From the NCBI GenBank assembly GCA_964473485.1, contig CAYYPH010000016.1:1-64000 (forward strand): 64,000 nucleotides of DNA, in the 5' to 3' direction. How positions within the stretch are numbered: the stretch's first letter is position 1; every line of letters starts with the position of its first letter. The stretch comes from CAIVAT01 sp964473485 (GTDB lineage Bacteria > Bacteroidota > Bacteroidia > Bacteroidales > FEN-979). A program made the translations under genes and the position numbers. Shown here piece by piece: positions 49,954 to 58,601 of this stretch. The notes under the pieces were generated by a model that did not search any database, was not told where the DNA came from, and worked only from the letters and a program-made list of their open reading frames with translations.

Positions 49954-50948
49954 TTTCGTTGTGCGATGATCTGTTCATAGATACTGGCAAACCGTTTGCC
50001 GATCATTTCGGGGTGAAACCTTTTGATGTTCTCAAAACCCCGGTTCACCATGGTTTCGCGAAGCGCCGGTTCGCTGATAAGCCTTTGCACGGCATTCCTG
50101 ATTTCTTCAATGCTGCCGGCATCCACCATCAGGGCAGCATCGCCGGCCACTTCGGGCAGCGAGGTGTTGTTGCCCGAGATCACCGGGCGTCCGATGGCGT
50201 TGGCTTCCAGGATGGGCAATCCAAAACCTTCGTAGGTGGAGGCGAACAGGATGATATCAGAGTTGCGGTAATGATCCAGCACCGTTTCATACGGCAGGTT
50301 GAAATAATTCTCGTAACTGATATTGTGTTTTTTCAGCAAATCAAGCTGCTCTTCGTTCAGTTTCCCGATGATCACCAGGGTGACATCCAGCCCTTCCAGC
50401 GCAGGGATAACCCGCACCAGATTCTTGTTCGGCGTGGTGCCGATCTGCAGGATCACCGGCCGCTGCGCGTTGAATGTTCGCGGCACCGGCCTGATGTCGG
50501 GCGAAATGCAGTCGTACACCACCAGGATCTTTGAAGCAGGGATGCCAGTAAGCGCGATGAGTTCTTTTTTGATGAATTCGGAGATGACAGTGATGTAACG
50601 CACACGGCGGGCAGGTAATGTAAACCAGAAGAACCGAATGACGGCGGTTTTGAGTCTGCCTCCCGACTGCAGGATCCGCAGGTCGTGGATGGTCAGGATG
50701 GTCTTTCTTTTGCGCATGAAAACCGCTATGTAATGCACATCGCCGGTGATATGGTTAACCGCTCCCTGGTGGAAGGCTGCATCGATGGCATTCCAGACCC
50801 GTTTCCACAGCCCCTGGCTGTTTTTTTTCATCACGTACCGAATGGGAGTAACACTGGGAGGCAGTGCACGGATGATGGTGTCGAACAACTCTTCGATACT
50901 GTGATGCCATGGTGCGTTGGCCCTGCGAAAGAAAAAAACGGTCTTCAT
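49950..50948 (-). CDS. GT4 family glycosyltransferase
   Basis: A 332-residue GT-B enzyme, second gene of the polysaccharide operon. The donor half has VILQIGTTPNKNLVRVIPAL and the EX7E motif EGFGLPILEANAIGRPVISG with both Glu residues. The N-terminal half contains HYIAVFMRKRKTILTIHDLR, a strand-loop common in mannosyltransferases of the WbaZ type. The N-terminus (MKTVFFFRRANAP) is short for a GT4 protein, which may mean a compact acceptor domain. It follows the receiver-only gene by ten bases. Confidence 0.93.
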   Translation of the reverse strand: MKTVFFFRRANAPWHHSIEELFDTIIRALPPSVTPIRYVMKKNSQGLWKRVWNAIDAAFHQGAVNHITGDVHYIAVFMRKRKTILTIHDLRILQSGGRLKTAVIRFFWFTLPARRVRYITVISEFIKKELIALTGIPASKILVVYDCISPDIRPVPRTFNAQRPVILQIGTTPNKNLVRVIPALEGLDVTLVIIGKLNEEQLDLLKKHNISYENYFNLPYETVLDHYRNSDIILFASTYEGFGLPILEANAIGRPVISGNNTSLPEVAGDAALMVDAGSIEEIRNAVQRLISEPALRETMVNRGFENIKRFHPEMIGKRFASIYEQIIAQRK

Positions 50949-50958
50949 GCAGAATGGT

Positions 50959-51399
50959 TCAATCGTTGTCGGTGAGAAACTGCTTTACCTTCGACCAGAG
51001 CTTTTTAGCAGGCTTGTTCTGCTCCTTCATGGTCATCTCCGACTCAATTTCCTTCAGAACGGTGAGCAACCTTTCGAAAGCCTTCTCATCCTTGGTGATA
51101 TAATCCCTTGCTCCTTTTTTGATAGATTGCACAGCCACCTTCACATCTTTTTGCCCCGACATGAAAATGACCCTGAGGTCGGGTTTGTAAGCCCTGATTT
51201 TCTGCAGCACCTCAACCCCGTTGACCAGGCCCAGCTGGTAATCCATTATCACCACATCAGGTACCTTGTCTTCGTAAACCTGCAACAGGCATTCAAGTCC
51301 GTTGTCAAAATGCTTCAGGTCGGTATAACCGTTCTGGCGAAGCAATTCCTGGATCATGGAGGCGTAGAAGTGATCGTCTTCAACCAAAAGTATAAACAT
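50959..51399 (-). CDS. Receiver-only response regulator, first gene of the polysaccharide operon
   Basis: A 146-residue protein: one receiver (1-120; Glu7-Asp8-Asp9, phospho-acceptor Asp53 in VVIMDYQLG, MSGQ, and a Lys in TKDEK) with a short charged tail (MTMKEQNKPAKKLWSKVKQF). No DNA-binding or enzyme domain. It ends its receiver with KDE like the membrane-tethered receiver at 45748, so the two are relatives. It lies back to back with the hybrid kinase gene (128-bp gap), suggesting they exchange phosphate. Its promoter element is a TACATTTG at 51474-51467. Confidence 0.93.
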   Translation of the reverse strand: MFILLVEDDHFYASMIQELLRQNGYTDLKHFDNGLECLLQVYEDKVPDVVIMDYQLGLVNGVEVLQKIRAYKPDLRVIFMSGQKDVKVAVQSIKKGARDYITKDEKAFERLLTVLKEIESEMTMKEQNKPAKKLWSKVKQFLTDND

Positions 51400-51411
51400 G
51401 GATTAATTTTG

Positions 51412-51444
51412 TTTGGTAATGATAAACCAGAATGCTTATTTTTG
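51412..51444 (+). promoter_or_regulatory. Promoter of the hybrid kinase gene
   Basis: TTTG at 51412-51415 and TATTTTTG at 51437-51444 are 21 bases apart and match both consensus elements. The start point would be near 51450, leaving a 77-base leader before the ATG at 51527. Confidence 0.65.
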
Positions 51445-51466
51445 ATGAATCTACATATCTTACTGA

Positions 51467-51474
51467 CAAATGTA
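51467..51474 (-). promoter_or_regulatory. -7 element of the polysaccharide operon
   Basis: On the - strand TACATTTG fits TAnnTTTG; the start point would be near 51460, about 60 bases before the ATG at 51399. The -33 position carries no clear TTTG, so activation by a regulator is possible. It sits inside the leader of the divergent kinase gene, so the two transcripts overlap in their starts. Confidence 0.5.
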
Positions 51475-51526
51475 ATAATTAATCATCCAGAAATACCTTT
51501 GTAAGAAAAAATATCATTGTTGCCCG

Positions 51527-54500
51527 ATGGAAAAGAAAATTGTTGGGAGTGTCCCGGAAATCGCCCTCACAGCCTGTGTTGAGAGCATTGACCTTGAGCA
51601 TGGCGTGACAGGTTATCTGGATCGTGTGGTTCCCCGCCTTACCGGAGCCTTTAACTTCAGCAGGGTTTTTTACTTCTGCACAGTTCAGGAAGCTCCGAAA
51701 TTGCTTTGGCCCTCCGGGATTAAAGTACCGGCAAACGTAATTAACCTGGTTGCGGACCGACAGGGTGAACACCGGGGAAACACGAATCCAGGTTTCCATA
51801 TCTACCATGATAAAGGACTGAACTACATTTTTGCATTCACCGTTTGTGGCTGCATGGTTTTTTTACGTGAGGATGCTTTATCAGATGAGGAACAGCAATG
51901 GCTCAGGGAGGTCATGGCGGTCATTTCAAAGTCAATAACAATGATCACTGATGTTCCCGTTAATCCAACAGGCACCCTGTCGCTGCGCAAGGAGTTGATG
52001 GTTCTGCGGAAAATAGTTGATCAGATACCGGATCCGGTTTATGTGAAAGACCTGAAAGGCAGGAAAATCATGCTGAACCAGGCCGAGGTGGCGATACTGC
52101 ATGCCGTGTCGAAAGAGCAGGTACTCGGTAAGACCGATGATGCCTTTTATCTGCCCGATGTGGCTGCCAAAACCAGGCAGGAAGACCAGGAACTGTTTGC
52201 GACTGGCAACGCCATTATATATGGAGAACATACACTGGCAACCCAATCGGGTGAAAAGATCTGGCTCGAGGGGAAAAAGATTCCGCTCTACGACGCACAG
52301 GGGAATATTGAAGGTCTTATCGGGATCAGCAAGAACATCACTGCCAGGAAAAAGGCTGAGCAGGAGGTGCGCGACAATTATGAAAAGTACCAGTCTATAT
52401 TCAACTCTTTCCTTGATCTCTACTTCAGGTCCGATCTCATGGGCAGGATCATCGACATATCACCTTCGGTGTATAAGCTCTCGGGTTATCTGCCCGAGGA
52501 GATCATCGGAAAACCTGCCGATATTTTTTATGCAGATGCCGGAAGTCGCGAAAAGATGATCGGAGACCTGCTTTTGAAAGGTTCTATCAACGATTACGAA
52601 AATACCCTGGTCAGGAAAGACGGATCCCGGGTACCGGTTTCCATCACAGGTCGTCTCAGGTATACCAGCGACGGCAGGCCCGATTTCTTTGAAGGCAGCA
52701 TCCGTGATATTTCCGAACGAAAAGCTTCGCAGGAGAAACTTTCCAGAATGCTCCGCCTGCAGAATGTCATGACCCGGATGGCCACCGGATTTATCAACAT
52801 CCCGATCGATCAGAGCGATGTGGCGGTCGACAACCTGCTCGCCCTGGTTGGTGAAGAGAACGACATTGACCGTGTATATATTTTCAGTTACGATTTCAAG
52901 GCCGGCGTGATGAACAACACGCATGAGTGGTGTTCCGGCGGAATAACCCCTGAGATAGAAAATCTCAAAGACATTCCGCTTGAATTGTTCCCTGCCTGGA
53001 TTCAAACCCATCTGAAAGGCGAGATGCTGATAGTTCATGATGTGAACCAGCTTGCCGGAGACGATATGTTGCGGCAGGTCCTGGAACCCCAGGGAATCAA
53101 AACGTTGATCACTGTGCCGATGATCATTAACCGGGAATGCCTCGGTTTCGTCGGATTGGACTCAGTGAGGACCACGAAACAATGGGCCCCCGAAGAGATA
53201 GCCTTCCTGCAACTGCTGGCCGACCTTTTGTGCAATGTAACCGACCGGAGGCGTACCGAACAGACCCTGAAAACCCGCGAGGCTTATCTGAAAGCTGTCT
53301 TCGACAATGTTCCTTACCATATGTGGCTGAAAGACAGGCAGGGGAGATACCTTCTCGTGAACCAGCCCTTCCTGGACTTCTTTGATATAACCAGCCACGA
53401 TTACCCGATTGGCAGGACCGACATGGAACTCTGGCCGGATGAGATGTCGAAGCAGTTTATGGACGAGGACCAGGAGGTTATGGAGACCGGACAACTCAGG
53501 GTCATTGAAAAGAAGCTCGAAATCTTTGGAAAACGTGTTTGGTTTGAGATCTACCGTGCGCCGGTTGTCGATCCCGGCGGTCGGTTGCTCGGTACCATCG
53601 GTATTGCCAACGATATCACCAACCGGATCCTCGCCGACCATGAACTGAAAAAGGCTACGACGGCTGCCCAGTCGGCCAGTGAAGCCAAAACCCGCTTTCT
53701 TGCAAATATGAGCCACGAGATCAGGACCCCGTTGAATGCCATCATCGGTATGGTCAGATTGTTGCTTGAATCCAGGGTTGATCCTTCGCAACTGAAACTG
53801 CTCAATAACATGAAGGCCTCATCGGAGAATCTGCTGAGCATCATTAACGACATCCTCGATTTTTCGAAGATAGAGTCAGGCCAGATCGAGATTTCAAAAA
53901 CCGATTTCAACCTTCCTGAGCTGATACGGAAGATCTATGACTCAAACGAATTCAGGGCTGAGGACAAAGGGATAAAATTCCATTATTCTATGGATTCGCG
54001 ACTCGGGAAGAATTATAAGGGAGACTCGGTAAGAATTCAGCAGGTTTTAAACAACCTGGTCAGCAATGCCTTGAAATTCACTGCCGAAGGGACTGTGGAA
54101 CTGACCCTGGACCTGGTAGAACAGGATATTGCCGGAGACCGTGTCAGGTTCGCGGTTCAGGACAGCGGGATCGGTATAAGTACCGAAAACCAGAAGAAAA
54201 TCTTCGAAAGCTTTCAACAGGAAGATGAGAGCATTACCCGCACATACGGGGGAACCGGTCTCGGACTGGCCATCAGCCGGCAACTTGTGGAGCTGATGGG
54301 CGGTAACCTGGAGCTCGAAAGCGAAAAGAATAAAGGCAGCCGGTTCTTTTTCACTATTCCGTTGGATTACGGAGAGGAGGTCGCCCAGCCGGTACCGGCA
54401 GCACAGTCGAAGGGCGAAAGTGAATCGCTCAGGGGTGCCAGGATCCTGCTGGTGGAGGACAATAAGTTCAACCAGTTCATCGCGCAGGCCATACTCGACA

Positions 54501-55183
54501 AGTGGAACGCCGTGACCAGGATCGCCGAAGATGGCCAGCAGGCCGTCGATCTGTTGCGAAATGAAAGTTTCGACCTGGTCTTAATGGACATCCAGATGCC
54601 GGTGATGGACGGTATCACGGCGGCAACCATCATTCGTAAAGAGATGGGAATCGCCACTCCGATCCTTGCCCTGACGGCCAATGTCGTAAAAGGGATCGCC
54701 GAACGTTGCGAGGAGGCTGGCATGCAGGGTTACATCTCGAAACCCTTTGACGAAGACGATTTGTTCCGGAAGATCATCTCCGTCATTGAGGTCTCCCGCC
54801 CGACCCCTGAGAATAGCGTCGTTCCGTCAGAAGTGGTTCCCCTGGCTGATGTATCGCGCCTGGCTCAGATGGTAAGCAATGACCCGAGAATGCTGGGGAT
54901 GATGATCAACAAGTTCATCGAAGTCACCCCTGAATATGTCCAGGAACTCAGAACAGCAACCACGAACCGGGATGTCGACGGAATTTCCCGTACATCCCAT
55001 AAGCTCAAATCAGCGATCGACCTGGTTTCGGGCGACATCATCCGCGATCTGATCAGGGAGATCAACAACATCAGCAGGAAGGGACATCAACCCGCCGAAC
55101 TGTATGCCATGATCGGGGATTTTTTGCGTTATTATGATGAGTTGACAGAACAACTGAAGAGCGAGATCCCGATGCTATCCTGA
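51527..55183 (+). CDS. Large hybrid sensor kinase (PAS-PAS-GAF-PAS-kinase-receiver-HPt)
   Basis: A 1218-residue soluble hybrid kinase with no membrane helix. Order: unassigned N-terminal domain (1-140), PAS (about 160-275), PAS (about 288-405), GAF (about 410-575), PAS (about 590-705), HisKA with His730 (MSHEIRTPLNAIIGM), intact ATPase (about 825-945; NNLVSNALKFT, DSGIGI, GTGLGLAI), receiver (about 970-1085; Asp1021 in LMDIQMP) and HPt with His1158 (TSHKLKSAIDL). It can pass phosphate through receiver and HPt to a separate receiver; the receiver-only gene across the divergent promoter is the obvious candidate. Confidence 0.94.
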   Translation: MEKKIVGSVPEIALTACVESIDLEHGVTGYLDRVVPRLTGAFNFSRVFYFCTVQEAPKLLWPSGIKVPANVINLVADRQGEHRGNTNPGFHIYHDKGLNYIFAFTVCGCMVFLREDALSDEEQQWLREVMAVISKSITMITDVPVNPTGTLSLRKELMVLRKIVDQIPDPVYVKDLKGRKIMLNQAEVAILHAVSKEQVLGKTDDAFYLPDVAAKTRQEDQELFATGNAIIYGEHTLATQSGEKIWLEGKKIPLYDAQGNIEGLIGISKNITARKKAEQEVRDNYEKYQSIFNSFLDLYFRSDLMGRIIDISPSVYKLSGYLPEEIIGKPADIFYADAGSREKMIGDLLLKGSINDYENTLVRKDGSRVPVSITGRLRYTSDGRPDFFEGSIRDISERKASQEKLSRMLRLQNVMTRMATGFINIPIDQSDVAVDNLLALVGEENDIDRVYIFSYDFKAGVMNNTHEWCSGGITPEIENLKDIPLELFPAWIQTHLKGEMLIVHDVNQLAGDDMLRQVLEPQGIKTLITVPMIINRECLGFVGLDSVRTTKQWAPEEIAFLQLLADLLCNVTDRRRTEQTLKTREAYLKAVFDNVPYHMWLKDRQGRYLLVNQPFLDFFDITSHDYPIGRTDMELWPDEMSKQFMDEDQEVMETGQLRVIEKKLEIFGKRVWFEIYRAPVVDPGGRLLGTIGIANDITNRILADHELKKATTAAQSASEAKTRFLANMSHEIRTPLNAIIGMVRLLLESRVDPSQLKLLNNMKASSENLLSIINDILDFSKIESGQIEISKTDFNLPELIRKIYDSNEFRAEDKGIKFHYSMDSRLGKNYKGDSVRIQQVLNNLVSNALKFTAEGTVELTLDLVEQDIAGDRVRFAVQDSGIGISTENQKKIFESFQQEDESITRTYGGTGLGLAISRQLVELMGGNLELESEKNKGSRFFFTIPLDYGEEVAQPVPAAQSKGESESLRGARILLVEDNKFNQFIAQAILDKWNAVTRIAEDGQQAVDLLRNESFDLVLMDIQMPVMDGITAATIIRKEMGIATPILALTANVVKGIAERCEEAGMQGYISKPFDEDDLFRKIISVIEVSRPTPENSVVPSEVVPLADVSRLAQMVSNDPRMLGMMINKFIEVTPEYVQELRTATTNRDVDGISRTSHKLKSAIDLVSGDIIRDLIREINNISRKGHQPAELYAMIGDFLRYYDELTEQLKSEIPMLS

Positions 55184-55189
55184 TCACTG

Positions 55190-55969
55190 ATGACAGACTT
55201 CCTTTTTTCGCTGTACAAGGCTTTGTCGCAGTTCCTCATGCCACTGGGCATAGCCATTCTGGGGGCCATCCTGGCGGTATTCCTCTTTTTCAGGATGAAG
55301 AGAAAGCCGGGACTGACCTTGCTGGTCGCGGTGGTTGCATGGCTTTGGTTTTGGAGCACACCATGGTGGAGCGATGTTATGCGGGGATTCCTGGAGTCGG
55401 AATATGTATACCGGGCACCCGGGCAGTATCCACGGGCCGATGCCATTGTGGTGCTCGGTGGCGGGGTGAGGGGTTACGCCGGTGGTCATCTGCCGCCGGT
55501 TGACCTGAACCGGGCAGCCGACAGGGACTTGTTTGCTTCGCAATTGTTCAAGGCCGGAAAATCGCAGTGGATTATCCTGAGCGGAGGGTCTGACCCCGTT
55601 AGGCGCACCGGTACCCAGACTTTCGCCATGAAGGTGTTTCTGATCAACCTCGGCATCCCTGCAAGGAATATCATCACGGGAACCGGCAGCAGGAATACGC
55701 TGGAAAACAAGGCTGAGGTGGTGGAACTGCTCCGTAAAACAGGGGGTGACTCCATCATCCTGGTCACATCGGCCCTGCATATGCCCCGCGCCGTCTGGCT
55801 TTTCTCGAAGGCAGGTTTTACGGTCACCCCGGCGCCCACCGACTTTGAGGTGGTGCCAAATCCCTTTACATTGAAACGGATACTTCCCGATGCTGAAGCA
55901 CTTGAGAACAGCAGCAGGGCGTTGCGCGAGGTGCTTGGACTGGCGGCCTACCGGATGGGGTTCCGATAG
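55190..55969 (+). CDS. YdcF/ElyC-like DUF218 membrane protein
   Basis: A 259-residue inner membrane protein of the DUF218 (YdcF/SanA/ElyC) family, starting six bases after the hybrid kinase stop. Two N-terminal helices (about 12-32 and 38-58) precede the DUF218 domain (about 82-240), with the nucleotide-like pattern ADAIVVLGGG, LSGGS and TGSRNTLENKAEVVELL, then SALHMPRAVWLFSKAGF. E. coli ElyC affects undecaprenyl-phosphate-dependent envelope steps, which fits its place beside the polysaccharide locus, but the activity of the family is not settled. Confidence 0.92.
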   Translation: MTDFLFSLYKALSQFLMPLGIAILGAILAVFLFFRMKRKPGLTLLVAVVAWLWFWSTPWWSDVMRGFLESEYVYRAPGQYPRADAIVVLGGGVRGYAGGHLPPVDLNRAADRDLFASQLFKAGKSQWIILSGGSDPVRRTGTQTFAMKVFLINLGIPARNIITGTGSRNTLENKAEVVELLRKTGGDSIILVTSALHMPRAVWLFSKAGFTVTPAPTDFEVVPNPFTLKRILPDAEALENSSRALREVLGLAAYRMGFR

Positions 55970-56248
55970 AAAAGGAGGATACGCCCGCCTTGTACAGCTG
56001 ATTCGTCTTAACTCTCTCGTTCACCCTGTAACGATCACGCCAGTCCACCTTATGTGATATTTCATCGACCATCTTCCGGCATTCATCGACATTTGGTGGC
56101 GGCCATTCAAGTTTCGGAATAATTTCGCGGCCGATTTGTTAATGATTTCACATCAGGAGGGTGAGCTGGTGAACAGGTGAACGGGGAAACGAAGAACAAA
56201 AAAACAGAAAAACAGAAAACCAAGTCTAACTATCTAATATACACTAAC
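55970..56248. other. Intergenic region without a recognised gene
   Basis: No credible reading frame. The end (56164-56222) holds a GGTGAACAGGTGAACGGGG tract, then A-rich AAAACAG units; the first part is the inverted counterpart of TTCACC-type units near 33428-33461. A weak TAATTTCG at 56120-56127 is one base off the -7 consensus and might serve the next gene. Confidence 0.5.
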
Positions 56249-56911
56249 ATGAAAAACTACTTTTTTGCTGTCGCGCTTGTGTTACTCACAACCTCAGTAT
56301 TTGCACAAAATGAAAATGACAATAAACAATCAAACGATGAAATCTCGACTGTTTTTGGCGGGGGAAATGCTGCCCGGTTAGGTTGGTTCGTTGGCATAGA
56401 TCCGGGTTATACGCAATTCGATGGCCGCGATGTATGGCTTGGCGGTATCAGCGGCGGGATGATCATCAATCACCATTTCACGATCGGGCTTACCGGTCGC
56501 GGGTGGGTTAATCGCAACAATATGTTCTACAGTGAAGTCACGGATACAGCGGGAGCCTACCTGGAGGGCGGATACGGCGGATTGCTGCTGGAATACACCC
56601 TGTTCCCGAAATCGGTCGTACACGTTACCTTCCCCGTTCTCATCGGCGGCGGCGGCGCCACCTATGTTACCGACCGCGAATACTATGAGTGGGATGACGA
56701 TGAGTGGGAAACAAATCATAAATCGATTGATACCGATGCTTTTTTTGTCATTGAGCCGGGTGTCAGGGCCGAAGTGAACATATTGAAATTTATGCGTCTG
56801 AATGCCGGTGTCAGTTACCGCTGGGTTTCGGATCTTAACCTGATCAACACACCCGCCGGTCTGATGAATAATTTCACAGCCACGGTGGGGCTGAAATTCG
56901 GCAAGTTCTGA
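56249..56911 (+). CDS. Predicted outer membrane beta-barrel protein
   Basis: A 220-residue exported protein from ATG 56249; the open frame continues to 56177 but through low-complexity sequence, and the signal peptide starts at MKNYFFAVALVLLTTSVFAQ. After an acidic linker, alternating strands of aromatic and small residues (YTQFDGRDVWLGGISGG, HFTIGLTGRGW) end with LKFGKF, a terminal Phe as in barrels assembled by BAM. Glycine-rich GGGGATY lies in the middle. No ligand or enzyme motif is seen. Small Bacteroidota porin-like proteins of this size have no fixed role. Confidence 0.8.
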   Translation: MKNYFFAVALVLLTTSVFAQNENDNKQSNDEISTVFGGGNAARLGWFVGIDPGYTQFDGRDVWLGGISGGMIINHHFTIGLTGRGWVNRNNMFYSEVTDTAGAYLEGGYGGLLLEYTLFPKSVVHVTFPVLIGGGGATYVTDREYYEWDDDEWETNHKSIDTDAFFVIEPGVRAEVNILKFMRLNAGVSYRWVSDLNLINTPAGLMNNFTATVGLKFGKF

Positions 56912-57011
56912 ATCAGGAACGCGGTATAACTGGATATTCGCAACCGGCAATATCACACCACTGTAACACGGTATACTTTAAGACGCTGTTCAACCATTAT
57001 CATAAATTCCA

Positions 57012-58520
57012 ATGAAACCGAATAAAACCCCTATCATGCTTCTGGTTCAGACAGGATACCCCCCTCAAGTGAATGAGCCTGGTATCCTGATCCGGTCGGG
57101 TGGCTGGCGTCTCCTGATCCTGGCAGTCCTGCTGCTTGCCGCGTCGTTTACAGGCAGGGCGGCCGTCGATAACCCTTGCCCTGACGGGAAATACGGAAAC
57201 GCGCAGCAGCCGGAGGGAACGTCACGGGGATCTGCAACATACGGCGCCCCGATCAGTCTTGAGCAATGCCTGAAGCTTTCGATCGGGAACAGCCCCAGGA
57301 TCCAGGTGTCGAAACTGGAACAGATCAGGCTCGATTACGGTCGCCGCGAAACCATCGGGATCGGCTTGCCCCAGGTGAATCTTTCCGGATCGTTCGACGA
57401 TTACGTGAGCCTGCCGACACAGATGATCCCGAACATCTTTTCCAGCCCGCCCAATCCCAGCGAGATGATCCCGGTACAATTCGGAACCACTTACAACCTG
57501 GCCGGCGCACTCGACCTGACACAGATGCTGTATAACCAATCGTGGCTAACGGCATTGCGGCTGGCCCGGGAGATGGAAGAGCAAAACCGGCTTTCGACAG
57601 AAAAAACCACGATCGACGTGGTGTTCGAGGTGGCCCAGGCATACTACCTGACCCAGATCACGATGCAACAGATCAGGAATATCCGGTCGAACCTTGAAAA
57701 GATCGAAAAGGCTGAGCGCATCGCACAGAGCCAGTTTGACTTCGGGCTGATCAAGAAGGTCGATGTCGACCGGATCGTGGTCCAGAAGCTGAACATGATC
57801 ACCGACCTTGAGCGGCTTGAAGTATTGTATGAACAGGAACTGGCCATGCAGCGGTATTTCATGGGGATCGACCCTGACGTTGAGATCGCGCTCGATGATT
57901 CCATCCCGCCTACGGTTATGAAACTGATGACCGAGGGGAACCTGGAGGAACATATCGACATCAGGATGATAGAGCAGCAGAAAGAGCTGGTGGGTACAAC
58001 ATTGCAAATGAACCGTGCCGAATATTTCCCCAGCCTCAACATGTTTGCCAGCACCAACTACATGAACCAGAGCAACACTTTTTACCTGTTCGGGAAGCCC
58101 ACCGACTGGTTCAATACGAGTGTGGTCGGGATCAGGCTTTCGGTGCCGGTTTTCAGTGGTTTGAGACGACATTACAAGGTCAGCCAGACGAAAGTGGAGA
58201 TGGAGAAACTCAATGTAACCGAAACGGATGTAAAAAAACTGATCAGAATCAACTCAAAGGATGCGGAGCGAAAACTGCTGAACGCCATCGAAGCGGAGAA
58301 ACGACAGCGGACCAACATGGGACTTGCTGAACGGGTTTACGGAATTTCACAGGAACAATACGCCAAAGGGGTCATCCCGCTCACGGACCTGCTGAATGCG
58401 GAAACTGCCCTGAGCGATGCCCAGACCAACCATACCTATGCCATGATCCAGATGAAGGTGTCGGAACTGGAATACCTGAAAGCAAACGGGAAGTTGTTGT
58501 CCATTATGGAAAAGAAATAA
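57012..58520 (+). CDS. TolC-family outer membrane efflux protein
   Basis: Outer membrane channel of an RND efflux system, 502 residues. A rather long N-terminus (GGWRLLILAVLLLAASFTG, cleaved near residue 50) precedes two outer-membrane-efflux repeats with long helices (about 85-270 and 290-490). The typical EYFPSLNMFASTNYMNQ strand and the final repeat ISQEQYAKGVIPLTDLLNAE are intact. It leads an operon with the membrane fusion and pump genes 81 bp on. An adjacent regulator gene is not present. Confidence 0.92.
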   Translation: MKPNKTPIMLLVQTGYPPQVNEPGILIRSGGWRLLILAVLLLAASFTGRAAVDNPCPDGKYGNAQQPEGTSRGSATYGAPISLEQCLKLSIGNSPRIQVSKLEQIRLDYGRRETIGIGLPQVNLSGSFDDYVSLPTQMIPNIFSSPPNPSEMIPVQFGTTYNLAGALDLTQMLYNQSWLTALRLAREMEEQNRLSTEKTTIDVVFEVAQAYYLTQITMQQIRNIRSNLEKIEKAERIAQSQFDFGLIKKVDVDRIVVQKLNMITDLERLEVLYEQELAMQRYFMGIDPDVEIALDDSIPPTVMKLMTEGNLEEHIDIRMIEQQKELVGTTLQMNRAEYFPSLNMFASTNYMNQSNTFYLFGKPTDWFNTSVVGIRLSVPVFSGLRRHYKVSQTKVEMEKLNVTETDVKKLIRINSKDAERKLLNAIEAEKRQRTNMGLAERVYGISQEQYAKGVIPLTDLLNAETALSDAQTNHTYAMIQMKVSELEYLKANGKLLSIMEKK

Positions 58521-58528
58521 GGTAAAGG

Positions 58529-58594
58529 AATTCAAAATTCAAATGTCAAAATTCAAAATTATTCACTCATTCACTCAATCACTCATTCACTCAA
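58529..58594. repeat. Low-complexity tract between tolC-like and adaptor genes
   Basis: 58529-58560 is an AATTCAAAATTCAAATG type tract that is the near-exact reverse complement of 3138-3174. 58561-58594 is ATTCACTCATTCACTCA, short units that recur to just before the adaptor start codon. No gene is present. Confidence 0.75.
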
Positions 58595-58601
58595 TATAAT
58601 T

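Noticed and set aside
21707..51399. Recent horizontal transfer of the whole polysaccharide locus
   Set aside because: By eye the base and codon use is like that of the flanks, and there is no tRNA, integrase or transposase at either end; a formal composition test was not possible.
55866..56072. Small - strand gene of 68 codons after the YdcF-like gene
   Set aside because: It overlaps the 3' end of a well-supported gene for half its length and has no family character or upstream signal.
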